Assembly: GCF_001428685.1 (NCBI RefSeq)
Contig: NZ_LMIK01000005.1
Span: forward strand, 515,224 to 579,223
From: Lysobacter sp. Root76
Lineage (GTDB): Bacteria > Pseudomonadota > Gammaproteobacteria > Xanthomonadales > Xanthomonadaceae
DNA length: 64,000 nt
Reading direction: 5' to 3'
This document shows positions 41,279 to 50,302 of the stretch, in pieces. Both the position numbers and the translations under genes were made by a program. Numbering within the stretch: position 1 is the first letter of the stretch; every line of letters starts with the position of its first letter. The notes under the pieces are model-generated. The model saw only the letters and a list, made by a program, of their open reading frames with translations, was not told the DNA's origin and searched no databases.

Positions 41279-44200
41279 GTGGGAACCGATGCACGCAGCA
41301 GGGGCCGGCAGCTGACCGCAGCGATGTGCGGGCTGTGGCTGTTCGCCGCGCCGGCCCTGGCTGAACCTCTGGGCAAGCTGCGCGCGATCGCGCCGGCATC
41401 GGATGGCGCGGCCACGCCGACCTGGACCCTTACCGCCGACAACGGCGCGCGCATCCGCATCGATCTGCTGCGCGCCGATCTGTTGCGCGTGCAGGCCGGA
41501 CGCAACGGCAAGCTGACCGCGCCCGCCGACAAGGCCACGCCGATCGTGCTGGCGCAGCCGGCGGCGAAGGTGGCCTACACCTTCGAAGAGGACGCGGACG
41601 AGCTGCGTATCCGCACCGACGCGCTGGTGCTGCATATCCAACGCCAGCCGCTGCGTCTGTCGATGGACCGGATCGCGGCCGGCAAGACGCTGCCGCTGTG
41701 GCGCGAACTGCAGCCGCTGGATCTGGCCAAGGACCAAAGCGTGCAGGTGCTGTCCAGCGAAGCCGGCGAGCACTACTACGGCGGTGGTCAGCAGAACGGG
41801 CGTTTCGAGTTCAAGGGTCGCGAGCTGGAGATTTCCTACTCCGGCGGCTGGGAGGACGGCGATCGTCCGAGTCCGGCGCCGATGCTGTTGAGCTCGCGCG
41901 GCTGGGGCATGCTCCGCAACACCTGGAGCGACGGCAACTACGACCTGCGTCAGCTCGACCAGTCCACCTTGCTGCATCGCGAAGACCGTTTCGACGCCTA
42001 TTACTTCGTCGGCGCCGGCCTGCCCGAACTGCTGGACCGCTACACCGCGCTGACCGGCCGCGCCGGCCTGTTGCCGCGCTGGGCGCTGTCCTACGGCGAC
42101 GCCGATTGCTACAACGACGGCGACAACAAGAAGAAGCCGGGCACCGTGCCCGAAGGCTGGAGCGACGGCCCCACCGGCACCACGCCGGACGTGGTCGAGA
42201 GCGTCGCGCGCCAATACCGCGAACACGACATGCCGGGCGGTTGGATCCTGCCCAACGACGGCTACGGCTGCGGCTACAAGGATCTGCCGAAAGTCGCGCA
42301 GGGTTTGGCGCGCTACGGTTTCCGCACCGGTCTGTGGACCGAGGACGGCGTCGACAAGATCGCCTGGGAAGTCGGCAAGGCCGGCAGTCGCGTGCAGAAG
42401 TTGGACGTCGCCTGGACCGGCAAGGGCTATCAGTTTGCGATGGACGCCAACCACGCGGCCTACGACGGCATCCTCAACAATTCCGATTCGCGCCCGTTCC
42501 TGTGGACGGTGATGGGCTGGGCCGGCGTGCAGCGTTACGCGGTGGCCTGGACCGGCGACCAGAGCGGCAGCTGGGACTACATCCGCTGGCATATCCCGAC
42601 CTTGATCGGCTCGGGCCTGTCGGGCATGGCCTACGCCACCGGCGACGTCGACGGCATCTTCGGCGGCAGCGCCGAGACCTACACCCGCGATCTGCAGTGG
42701 AAGAGCTTCACCCCGGTGCTGATGGGCATGTCCGGCTGGTCGTCGGCGGGGCGCAAGCATCCGTGGTGGTACGACGAACCCTACCGCAGCATCAACCGCG
42801 ACTACCTCAAGTTGAAGATGCGCCTGACGCCGTACATGTACGGGTTGACGCGCGAGGCCGAACGCAGCGGTGCGCCGCCGGTGCGCGGCTTGATGTGGGA
42901 CTACCCGCAGGATCCGCAGGCCTACACCGAGGCGCACAAGTACCAGTTCCTGCTCGGCCGCGAGCTGTTGGTCGCGCCGGTCTACCGCAGCCAAGCCGCC
43001 AGCCGCGGCTGGCGCCGCGACATCCACCTGCCGCCGGGCCGCTGGATCGACTACTGGGACGGTCGCCAGCTGCAGGCCGGCGCGCAGGGCCGTCAACTCG
43101 ATCGCCAGGTCGATCTGGCGACGCTGCCGCTGTTCGTGCGCGCCGGCGCGATCCTGCCGATGTACCCGGCCATGCTCTACGACGGCGAGAAGCCGCTCGA
43201 CGAGCTGACTCTGGATCTGTACCCGCAGGGCGAGTCGCACTACACCCTGTATGAGGACGACGGCGGCACCCGCCGTTATGTGCAGGGCGAGTTCGCCGAG
43301 CAGGTCATCGCCATGCAGGCGCCGGAGCAGGGCAGCGGCGAAGTGCGCGTGCGCATCGAAGCGCAGCGCGGCCAGTACGCCGGACAGCTGCCGCAGCGCC
43401 GCTACGCCTTGCGCGTACTCAGCCGCGAGCGCCCGCGCGCGGTCGAACTCGACGGTCGCGCGCTGCCGGCGCTGGCCGACCGCGCCGCACTGGCCTCGGC
43501 TACGGAGGGTTGGTACTTCGATCCGGCCGAACGTCGCGGCAGCTTGCACGTGCGCACCGCGCCCATCGACATTCGCCGCGCGCTGGACTTCCGCCTCGAC
43601 CTGCCGGTCGCGGCGGCCGTGCCGGACGATGCGTTCCCGACCGCGCCCGAACTCGGCCGCGCGCTGCCGGCCGACAGCCTGCTGGTGATCAACCGTCCTG
43701 CCGAAGAACCCGGCCACGCGCTGGAGAAGGCTTTCGACGACGATCCGGCGACCTGGTTCCGGACCCTGCGCAATCAGGCCGTGCGCACCGGCGCACACGA
43801 ATGGACGATCGGCTTCGGCGAACGCAGCCTGATCGACGGCATCGAACTGGCGCCGCGCAACGACCAGCATTGGAAGCACGGCCAGGTCCGCGATTACGAG
43901 GTCTACCTGGCCGACAGCAACGGCGAGTGGGGCGAGCCGATCGCGCGCGGACAGCTGAAGTTGCAGCAGGAACTGCAGCGCATCGATTTCGCGCCGCGCG
44001 CGGGCCGGATGCTGCGCTTCCGCGTGCTGAGCACGCAGAACCCGGACGGCGACGCCGCCAGCGGCAGCGATCCGATGGTGTCGGCGGCGCAGAACGGCGC
44101 CGCGCGCGCGGTCGATGCGCTGCGTCCGCGCGATGTCGGCCCGATCGCCCTGTCCACCTTCCGCATCCTCGAACACCGCACGCCGGAGCGTCCGGCGCAG

Positions 44201-44644
44201 CAGCGGTATTTGTCCGAACTGGAGCTGCCGGCGGCGCTGGCCAACGAGGTCGCGCGCGACCGCGCGCACGGCGGCGCCGGCGAGATGCGCATGAACGGTC
44301 TGCAATTTCGCCGCGGTCTGGGCGTGGGCGCGGCCAGCCGCATCGATGTGCAGTTGCACGGCGGCTGGCGTTTGCTGCGCGCCGACCTGGGCATCGACGA
44401 CCGCTGCCGCGAGGCCGGCGGCCTGCAGTTCCAGGTCTGGGGCGACGACCGCCTGCTCTACGACAGCGGCCCGTTGCGTGCGCCTGCCGTGGTCAAACCC
44501 GAACTGGATATCCGCGGCCTGCAGCGCCTGAGCTTGCGCACTCTCGGAGCACAGGGCGCGAAACCGGCGCAGGTCTGCGGCAACTGGGCCAATGCGGTCC
44601 TGATCGGACAGGAGGGCGATACCGCCAGCATCGCCACGCCCTAA
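41279..44644 (+). CDS. GH31 glycosidase with F5/8C and NPCBM modules, probable alpha-N-acetylgalactosaminidase
   Basis: An exported enzyme of 1121 residues. Signal peptide: LTAAMCGLWLFAAPALA. After a beta domain comes a GH31 barrel (about 250-560). The candidate nucleophile is D376 in KLDVAWTGKGYQF and the acid/base is D427 in AWTGDQSGSWDY, about 50 residues apart as expected for GH31. A DUF5110-like beta domain follows, then an F5/8 type C/CBM32 module (about 800-920) and an NPCBM-like module (about 960-1110), both galactose-type binding folds. The KLDVAW form differs from the usual W-x-D-M of alpha-glucosidases and fits the GH31 alpha-GalNAcase branch; the aga operon and GH109 neighbour support this. 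The start is GTG 41279 (GGGGG upstream) or TTG 41267. Confidence 0.85.
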   Translation: MGTDARSRGRQLTAAMCGLWLFAAPALAEPLGKLRAIAPASDGAATPTWTLTADNGARIRIDLLRADLLRVQAGRNGKLTAPADKATPIVLAQPAAKVAYTFEEDADELRIRTDALVLHIQRQPLRLSMDRIAAGKTLPLWRELQPLDLAKDQSVQVLSSEAGEHYYGGGQQNGRFEFKGRELEISYSGGWEDGDRPSPAPMLLSSRGWGMLRNTWSDGNYDLRQLDQSTLLHREDRFDAYYFVGAGLPELLDRYTALTGRAGLLPRWALSYGDADCYNDGDNKKKPGTVPEGWSDGPTGTTPDVVESVARQYREHDMPGGWILPNDGYGCGYKDLPKVAQGLARYGFRTGLWTEDGVDKIAWEVGKAGSRVQKLDVAWTGKGYQFAMDANHAAYDGILNNSDSRPFLWTVMGWAGVQRYAVAWTGDQSGSWDYIRWHIPTLIGSGLSGMAYATGDVDGIFGGSAETYTRDLQWKSFTPVLMGMSGWSSAGRKHPWWYDEPYRSINRDYLKLKMRLTPYMYGLTREAERSGAPPVRGLMWDYPQDPQAYTEAHKYQFLLGRELLVAPVYRSQAASRGWRRDIHLPPGRWIDYWDGRQLQAGAQGRQLDRQVDLATLPLFVRAGAILPMYPAMLYDGEKPLDELTLDLYPQGESHYTLYEDDGGTRRYVQGEFAEQVIAMQAPEQGSGEVRVRIEAQRGQYAGQLPQRRYALRVLSRERPRAVELDGRALPALADRAALASATEGWYFDPAERRGSLHVRTAPIDIRRALDFRLDLPVAAAVPDDAFPTAPELGRALPADSLLVINRPAEEPGHALEKAFDDDPATWFRTLRNQAVRTGAHEWTIGFGERSLIDGIELAPRNDQHWKHGQVRDYEVYLADSNGEWGEPIARGQLKLQQELQRIDFAPRAGRMLRFRVLSTQNPDGDAASGSDPMVSAAQNGAARAVDALRPRDVGPIALSTFRILEHRTPERPAQQRYLSELELPAALANEVARDRAHGGAGEMRMNGLQFRRGLGVGAASRIDVQLHGGWRLLRADLGIDDRCREAGGLQFQVWGDDRLLYDSGPLRAPAVVKPELDIRGLQRLSLRTLGAQGAKPAQVCGNWANAVLIGQEGDTASIATP

Positions 44645-44771
44645 GCCAGCGTCACACCAAGCACTCGCCTTCCGACTGCGGCCATGGGCCGCGGCACCGG
44701 AGCTTTGTTGCCTCACGCAAGCCAACCCGCACGCGCAGCGCCGAGCGCTGCCGATCGAAATGGAGCCGAAG

Positions 44772-47759
44772 ATGTTGCATTCAAGCCAACGCTGTCGCCA
44801 TCGCCGCATCCCCGTCACCGTGCTGTCCGTCGCCCTGGCCGCCGCCCTGGCGGGACCGGTCTACGCGCAGACCGCCGACACCGCCGCGCCCGACGCCGAG
44901 GCCAAGGAGAAGGCCACCGAACTGGAGCGGATCGAAGTCACCGGCTCCAACATCAAACGTACCGATGTGGAAACCGCTTCGCCGGTGCAGGTCATCAGCA
45001 AGCAGGACATCGAGAACATGGGCGCCCGCACCTTGTTGCAGGTGCTCGACAACCTGCCGGCGGCACGCCCGGCGCAGGTGGATTCCAAGTCGCTGTTCAC
45101 CGGTTCCGATGGTGCCTCGCAGGCCAATCTGCGCGGCCTGGGCGCGCAAGGCACGCTGGTGCTGTTGAACGGCCGCCGCCTGTCGTACTACGGCGCGCCG
45201 GCCGGCTTCCAGACCCAGTTCGTCAACATCGACTCGATCCCGGCCGCGGCGATCGAACGCATGGAAGTGCTGACCGACGGCGCCTCGGCGGTGTACGGCA
45301 CCGACGCGGTCGCCGGCGTGATCAACGTGATCACCAAGCGCGAGTACCAGGGCGCGGAAATCAACCTGACCACCGACTTCGCGCCGCGCTTCGATTCCTA
45401 CGGCGAGCACCAGCTCAGCTTCACCGGCGGCTTCGGCGATCTGGACGAGGACCGCTACAACGTCTACGGCTCGGTCAACCTGTACCGGCGCGACCCGATT
45501 CCGCTGTCCGAGTGGTACGACAAGAAGCCCGAGCAGTACTACGTCAACAACCCGAACTACATCAACAACCTGCGCCTGGGCACCGGCAGCGCGCCGGGCG
45601 TGTTCAACCCCGGCAGCTATTTCGCGATCAATCCGGTCACCGGCCGGCGCACGCAAGAGGCCGCGCCCGGCTGCCAGAACGTCGTCGTCGAAGCGGCCGG
45701 TCCGCGCTGTATCTGGCAGACCTGGCTGAACAACGAGATCGACGGCGGCGCCCAGTCCGAACGCGCCACCGCCTACGTCAGCGCGCGCTTCCTGATCGGC
45801 GACACGACCGAAGCGTTCGCCGAGGCGACCTACACCGACATCGACCTGCGCGCCAACGGCGGCACCCCGCGCGCCTTCGGCACCACCACCGGCAACCCGA
45901 CCAGCTGGTTCTCGCGCAACACCGGCAACACCGTCAACCAGTTCTTCTACCCGTACCTGGGCCCCAACAACGTCTACAACAAGGCCAGTCCGGCGCTGCG
46001 CGCGATCAACGGCGGCGTGGTCGGGCTGCAGTACCTGCTGCAGGACGTCGGCGACAACCACTTCGGTCAACGCAATACCGATAAGAGCTACCGCGGCATG
46101 TTCGGACTGCGCGGCAGCCTCGGCGACTGGAACTGGGAAAGCGCCTTCACCACGGCCGGCTCGCATTCGGTCACCTACCAGACGGCCAACGTCAACCTGG
46201 AAGGCTTCGAACGCGCGTTCGGTCCGTTCACCGTCGACCCGGGCACGGGACGCGTGATCATCTCCGACAACCCGGCCTACAAGTTCGGCGAGATCAGCGA
46301 GGCCAACGCCAAGCTGCTGCGCGAGGCCTATCCGACCTTCGACATCGAGTCGTGGACGCGCCTGCACACCCTCGACGGCAAGATCGAAGGTCCGCTGTTC
46401 TCGCTGCCCGCGGGCGAAGTGCGCGCGGCGTTCGGCTTCAACCTCAGCCGCGAAACCTTCTACACGCCCGGTAACGCCGACGCGGCCAATGGCCTGATCA
46501 CCCAGCAGGGCGGTTCCTGGTTCGACGGCAAGCGCACCACCTACGCGCTGTTCGGCGAGGCGGTGGCGCCGATCACCGAGAAGCTGGAGCTGGAAGTCGC
46601 CGCGCGCCTGGACAAGTACCCCAACTTCAGCGCCAACCTGGCGCCCAAGATCGGCCTGAAGTACCAGGCGTTCGATCAGCTGCTGCTGCGCGGCACCTAT
46701 TCCGAAGGCTTCCGCGCGCCCAGCCTGGCCGAGTCCGGCGAGGGCGGCGTGTTCGCGCAGATCGGCGGCTACCGCGACGAGATCCGCTGCAACGAAACCA
46801 ACGCCATCGCCAGCCTGCTGCTGCAGTCCGCGCGTCCCGGCGACGTGGACCTGGGCCGCACCCTGCGCAATTCCGATTGCAGCCGCAACGTGGCGCGCCT
46901 GACCCAACCCAACCAGGACCTGAAGCCGGAGAAGGCCAAGATCGCGACGCTGGGCTTTGTGTACGAGCCCGCCGACTGGCTGTCGGTCTCGGCCGACTAC
47001 TGGTTCATCTATCGCCGCAATGAGATCGTGGCACCGGACTACAGCAAGCCGGAGGACGTTCTGGAGCTGCGGCGCTTCGGCATTACCGACGCCGACCGCG
47101 CCAACTTGGCCGCCCTGGCGGCGATGTGCGCCGATCCGGCCAGCGGCGTGACCTGCCCGGGCACGCTGCCGGGCTACAGCATCGGCAACATCTCCAGCGT
47201 CGTCGGCCAGTACAAGAACCGCGGCCGCACCCTGGTCGACGGCTTCGACATCGACGCGCGCGGCCGTTTCGACCTGGGCGAATGGGGTCGCCTGAACGTC
47301 GGCGTGGCCGCGACCATCGCCCGCCGCAACATGTACTACGTCGACGACGCCTCGGGCTGGATGTACGGCAACTCGGTCGGCTACTACAACAACCCACGCG
47401 TGCGTGCGACCTTCAACGTCGACTGGAACTACGGCGACTGGAACACCAGCTTCTACGTCAACTACGTCGGCAGGACCAAGTGGGCCTACGACCGCATCGA
47501 CAAAGAGGACAACAACGCCGAGACCTGCACCGGTAGCTATGTGTCGGTGGAGCCGAGCAAGTGCGACGGCGCGCCGGCCTGGTGGACGGCCAACCTGGGC
47601 GTGACCTGGCGGCCGACCGACAAGCTCACCGTCGGCGCGACGGTGAAGAACCTGTTCGACCGCCGTCCGTTCTACGACCCCAACGACTGGATGTCCTTCT
47701 CCGGCTACACCAACAACTTCGGCCGCATCTTCAGCATGACGGTGGGCTACAAGTTCTGA
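44772..47759 (+). CDS. TonB-dependent receptor
   Basis: A 995-residue outer-membrane receptor. The signal peptide ends VYA-QTA. A short N-terminal extension leads to the plug domain (about 60-190: VQVISKQDIENMGARTLLQV, NLRGLGAQGTLVLLNGRRLS, VEVLTDGASAVYGTDAVAGV-type motifs, here MEVLTDG), followed by a 22-strand-like barrel to the C-terminal aromatic YKF. It is of the large oligosaccharide/peptide-uptake type common in Xanthomonadaceae. In this operon it should import GalNAc or GalNAc-containing glycans freed by the GH31 and GH109 enzymes. The start at 44772 has GGAG 8 nt upstream; ATG 44760 has none. Confidence 0.93.
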   Translation: MLHSSQRCRHRRIPVTVLSVALAAALAGPVYAQTADTAAPDAEAKEKATELERIEVTGSNIKRTDVETASPVQVISKQDIENMGARTLLQVLDNLPAARPAQVDSKSLFTGSDGASQANLRGLGAQGTLVLLNGRRLSYYGAPAGFQTQFVNIDSIPAAAIERMEVLTDGASAVYGTDAVAGVINVITKREYQGAEINLTTDFAPRFDSYGEHQLSFTGGFGDLDEDRYNVYGSVNLYRRDPIPLSEWYDKKPEQYYVNNPNYINNLRLGTGSAPGVFNPGSYFAINPVTGRRTQEAAPGCQNVVVEAAGPRCIWQTWLNNEIDGGAQSERATAYVSARFLIGDTTEAFAEATYTDIDLRANGGTPRAFGTTTGNPTSWFSRNTGNTVNQFFYPYLGPNNVYNKASPALRAINGGVVGLQYLLQDVGDNHFGQRNTDKSYRGMFGLRGSLGDWNWESAFTTAGSHSVTYQTANVNLEGFERAFGPFTVDPGTGRVIISDNPAYKFGEISEANAKLLREAYPTFDIESWTRLHTLDGKIEGPLFSLPAGEVRAAFGFNLSRETFYTPGNADAANGLITQQGGSWFDGKRTTYALFGEAVAPITEKLELEVAARLDKYPNFSANLAPKIGLKYQAFDQLLLRGTYSEGFRAPSLAESGEGGVFAQIGGYRDEIRCNETNAIASLLLQSARPGDVDLGRTLRNSDCSRNVARLTQPNQDLKPEKAKIATLGFVYEPADWLSVSADYWFIYRRNEIVAPDYSKPEDVLELRRFGITDADRANLAALAAMCADPASGVTCPGTLPGYSIGNISSVVGQYKNRGRTLVDGFDIDARGRFDLGEWGRLNVGVAATIARRNMYYVDDASGWMYGNSVGYYNNPRVRATFNVDWNYGDWNTSFYVNYVGRTKWAYDRIDKEDNNAETCTGSYVSVEPSKCDGAPAWWTANLGVTWRPTDKLTVGATVKNLFDRRPFYDPNDWMSFSGYTNNFGRIFSMTVGYKF

Positions 47760-47851
47760 TCGAAAGCGCGCGGCGGCCGCTCCCCGTGGGGCGTCCGTCG
47801 CGCACCCGGCCGCGTTCGCCAGAACGCCACGCCTTTCACAGGAGAGTTTCC

Positions 47852-48961
47852 ATGCGCACCATCCGCTACGCCATGCTGCTGCTGTGCCTGATGCTTTCGT
47901 CCAACGCCTTCGCTCTGGTCGCCGGCGGCATGGTCAGCATCAAACGCCAATGGCCGGCCACCGAGCTGGGCTATCTGGACATGGACTTCCCCACCACCAT
48001 CACCGACGAACCCGGTAATGACGGCTACACCTACTGGGCGCACCAATTCTGGTTCAAGAACGGCGACGGCGGCTACATCGGCCTGCAGCAACGCGACGGC
48101 AGCAGCAAGTGGCTGAACTTCTCGATCTGGAAGGCGACCGGCTGGACCGCCGAGCCCGGCGCCCAGTGCGCCTACTTCGACCACGAAGGCAGCGGCGTGC
48201 AATGCTCGATCGACTATGCCTGGCGCGAGCGTGCCACCTACGACATCCGCATCGTCGCCGAGGCGCCCGCGCAATGGGCGGCCTACATTGTCGACACCGG
48301 CAGCGGCGCCCAGCGCAAGGTCGCGACCATCCAGGTGCCCGCGACCTGGGGCGGCCTCACCGACAGCACCAATACCTTCCTGGAAGACTATGCGCAGGGC
48401 GCCAATGAACGTGCGAGCTGCGCCGCGGTGCCGGCCAGCAGCGCGGTAATGCACGCGCCGACGGCGGAGCAGGGCAGCGTGAGTCCTGTGTCCAGCACCG
48501 CGACTACCTATGGCAATTGCGTGGCCATCGCCCGCGCGGCCTGCACCGCGGAGCAGGATTGCATCGCCGCGGCCAACGTCTACGGCACGCTCGGCAGCCC
48601 GCAGCGCCTGCTCAACGAACAAAGCGGCTACTGCCTGGACACCTTGTCGGGCGGCACGCAAGCGGGCCTGTGGGACTGCACGGCCAACGCCAATCAGCAG
48701 ATCGAGCGCGACGACGGCTTCCGCCTGCTGATGCGCTCGCGCAGCCAGTGCCTGCAGGCCGACGCCGACGGCAAAGTGCGGCTGGCCGATTGCGGCAACG
48801 GCTCGCGCCAGCGCTGGATGCCGATCCCGGGTTCCAAGGAGGTCTACAACATCGGCGCGCGCAAGTGCCTGGACCCGATGAACGGCGGCGTGCGCGGGGC
48901 CTACCTGCAGACCTACACCTGTCTGGCCAACGGCTATCAGCGCTGGAGCCTGAAGCCCTGA
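47852..48961 (+). CDS. Secreted ricin-B lectin domain protein, copy 1
   Basis: A 369-residue exported protein. Signal peptide MRTIRYAMLLLCLMLSSNAF-A. Residues about 22-190 form a beta domain like DUF3472 (DGYTYWAHQFWFKNGDGGYI, WLNFSIWKATGW, YDIRIVAEAP). A Cys-containing linker follows (about 200-250), then a ricin-type beta-trefoil (about 255-369: SGYCLDTLSGG... CLQADADGKVRLADC... RQRWMPIP... CLDPMNGG... YQRWSLKP) with its QxW-like motifs. Ricin-B folds often bind Gal/GalNAc, which suits the operon. Ribosome binding site CAGGAGAG, 5 nt before the ATG. A surface or secreted glycan-capture protein is the best guess. Confidence 0.85.
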   Translation: MRTIRYAMLLLCLMLSSNAFALVAGGMVSIKRQWPATELGYLDMDFPTTITDEPGNDGYTYWAHQFWFKNGDGGYIGLQQRDGSSKWLNFSIWKATGWTAEPGAQCAYFDHEGSGVQCSIDYAWRERATYDIRIVAEAPAQWAAYIVDTGSGAQRKVATIQVPATWGGLTDSTNTFLEDYAQGANERASCAAVPASSAVMHAPTAEQGSVSPVSSTATTYGNCVAIARAACTAEQDCIAAANVYGTLGSPQRLLNEQSGYCLDTLSGGTQAGLWDCTANANQQIERDDGFRLLMRSRSQCLQADADGKVRLADCGNGSRQRWMPIPGSKEVYNIGARKCLDPMNGGVRGAYLQTYTCLANGYQRWSLKP

Positions 48962-49098
48962 CCGATTCCTCGCGGATCCGATTGGACAGTGGACTACAAG
49001 TTCTGATCGCAAGCGCACGGCGGCCGCTCCCCCTGGGGCCGCCGTCGCGCACCCGGCCGCGTTCGCCAGAACGCCAAGCCTTTCACAGGAGAGTTTCC

Positions 49099-50208
49099 AT
49101 GCGCACCATCCGCTACGCCGTGCTGTTGCTGTGCCTGATGCTTTCGTCCAACGCCTTCGCTCTGGTCGCCGGCGGCATGGTCCGCATCGACCGCCACTGG
49201 CCGGCCACCGAGCAGGGCTATCTGGACATGAACTTCCCCACCACCATCACCGACGAGCCCGGCAAGGACGGCTACACCTACTGGGCGCACCAATTCTGGT
49301 TCAAGGGCGGCGACGGCGGCTACGTCGGCCTGCAGCAGCGCGACGGCCGCAGCAAGTGGCTGAACTTCTCGATCTGGAAGGCGACCGGCTGGACCGCCGA
49401 ACCCGGCACCCTGTGCCGCTACTTCGATCACGAAGGCAGCGGCGTGCAATGCTCGGTCGACTATGCCTGGCGCGAGCGCGCCACCTACGACATCCGCATC
49501 GTCGCCGAGGCGCCCGCGCAATGGGCGGCGTACATCGTCGATACCGGCGATGGCAGCCAGCGCAAGGTCGCGACCATCCAGGTGCCCGCGGCCTGGGGCG
49601 CCCTGACCAACTACAGCCTCACCTTCCTGGAAGACTATGCGCAGGGCGACCAGCAGCGTAAGAGCTGCGCCGCAGTGCCGGCCAGCAGCGCGGTAATGCA
49701 CGCGCCGACGGCGGAGCAGGGCAGCGTGGGTCCGGTGTCCAGCACCGCTGCCACCTATGGCAATTGCGCGACCATCGCCCGCGCGGCCTGCACCTCGGAG
49801 CAGGATTGCATCGCCGCGGCCAACGTCTACGGCACGCTCGGCAGCCCGCAGCGCCTGCTCAACGAACGCAGCGGCTACTGCCTGGACACCCTGTCGGGCG
49901 GCGCGCAAGCGGGCCTGTGGGATTGCACGGCCAACGTCAATCAGCAGGTCGAGCGCGACGACGGCTTCCGCCTGCTGATGCGCTCGCGCAGCCAGTGCAT
50001 GCAGGCCGACGCCGACGGCAAGGTGCGGCTGGCCGATTGCGGTAACGGCTCGCGCCAGCGCTGGATGCCGATCCCGGGTTCCAGGGAGCTCTACAACATC
50101 GGCGCGCGCAAGTGCCTGACCCCGATGAACGGCGGCGTGCGCGGGGCCTACCTGGAGACCTACACCTGTCTGGCCAACGACTATCAGCGCTGGCACCTGA
50201 AGCCCTGA
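49099..50208 (+). CDS. Secreted ricin-B lectin domain protein, copy 2
   Basis: The duplicate of copy 1, also 369 residues, with the same signal peptide, DUF3472-like domain and ricin-B trefoil. Substitutions are spread over the length and include likely surface or binding positions: K-R-Q-W to D-R-H-W near the mature N-terminus, ALTNYSLTFLE for GLTDSTNTFLE, and CLTPMNGG for CLDPMNGG in the third trefoil repeat. That last change removes an aspartate at a usual sugar-contact position, so specificity may have diverged. Same leader and ribosome binding site as copy 1. It is followed by a perfect 8-bp hairpin and then the GH109 gene. Confidence 0.85.
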   Translation: MRTIRYAVLLLCLMLSSNAFALVAGGMVRIDRHWPATEQGYLDMNFPTTITDEPGKDGYTYWAHQFWFKGGDGGYVGLQQRDGRSKWLNFSIWKATGWTAEPGTLCRYFDHEGSGVQCSVDYAWRERATYDIRIVAEAPAQWAAYIVDTGDGSQRKVATIQVPAAWGALTNYSLTFLEDYAQGDQQRKSCAAVPASSAVMHAPTAEQGSVGPVSSTAATYGNCATIARAACTSEQDCIAAANVYGTLGSPQRLLNERSGYCLDTLSGGAQAGLWDCTANVNQQVERDDGFRLLMRSRSQCMQADADGKVRLADCGNGSRQRWMPIPGSRELYNIGARKCLTPMNGGVRGAYLETYTCLANDYQRWHLKP

Positions 50209-50218
50209 CCGATTTCTT

Positions 50219-50238
50219 GCGGATCCGGTCGGATCCGC
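50219..50238 (+). terminator. Perfect hairpin between lectin copy 2 and GH109
   Basis: GCGGATCC (50219-50226) and GGATCCGC (50231-50238) pair perfectly around GGTC. No T-run follows, so it is more likely an attenuator or mRNA stabiliser than a full terminator. The equivalent position after copy 1 (48971 onward) has only the left arm and GGA of the right arm, because the duplication junction removed the rest. Confidence 0.4.
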
Positions 50239-50302
50239 ATTCATTCGAACCGCGCGTGGCAAGCTGAAGGCGGAACCGGCCGCGGATGCAAAGGAACACC
50301 TC

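Larger units (their letters stand above)
47742..50235 (+). repeat. 1247-bp tandem duplication
   Basis: Unit 1 runs 47742-48988 and unit 2 starts at 48989. Both begin in GTGG-CTACAAGTTCTGATCG, that is, the last codons and stop of the TonB receptor gene, and each contains one complete ricin-lectin gene with its leader. The two genes have equal length and the offset stays exactly 1247 bp from start to stop, so no net indels have accumulated. Differences are scattered substitutions. The junction near 48985 cuts through a hairpin that is intact after unit 2 (50219-50238). Confidence 0.9.

Noticed and set aside
41075-44818. 1247-codon minus-strand frame opposite the GH31 gene
   Set aside because: The plus strand has the signal peptide, catalytic Asp motifs and binding modules; the minus frame is low-complexity. 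Its codon count equals the repeat length at 47742 only by coincidence.
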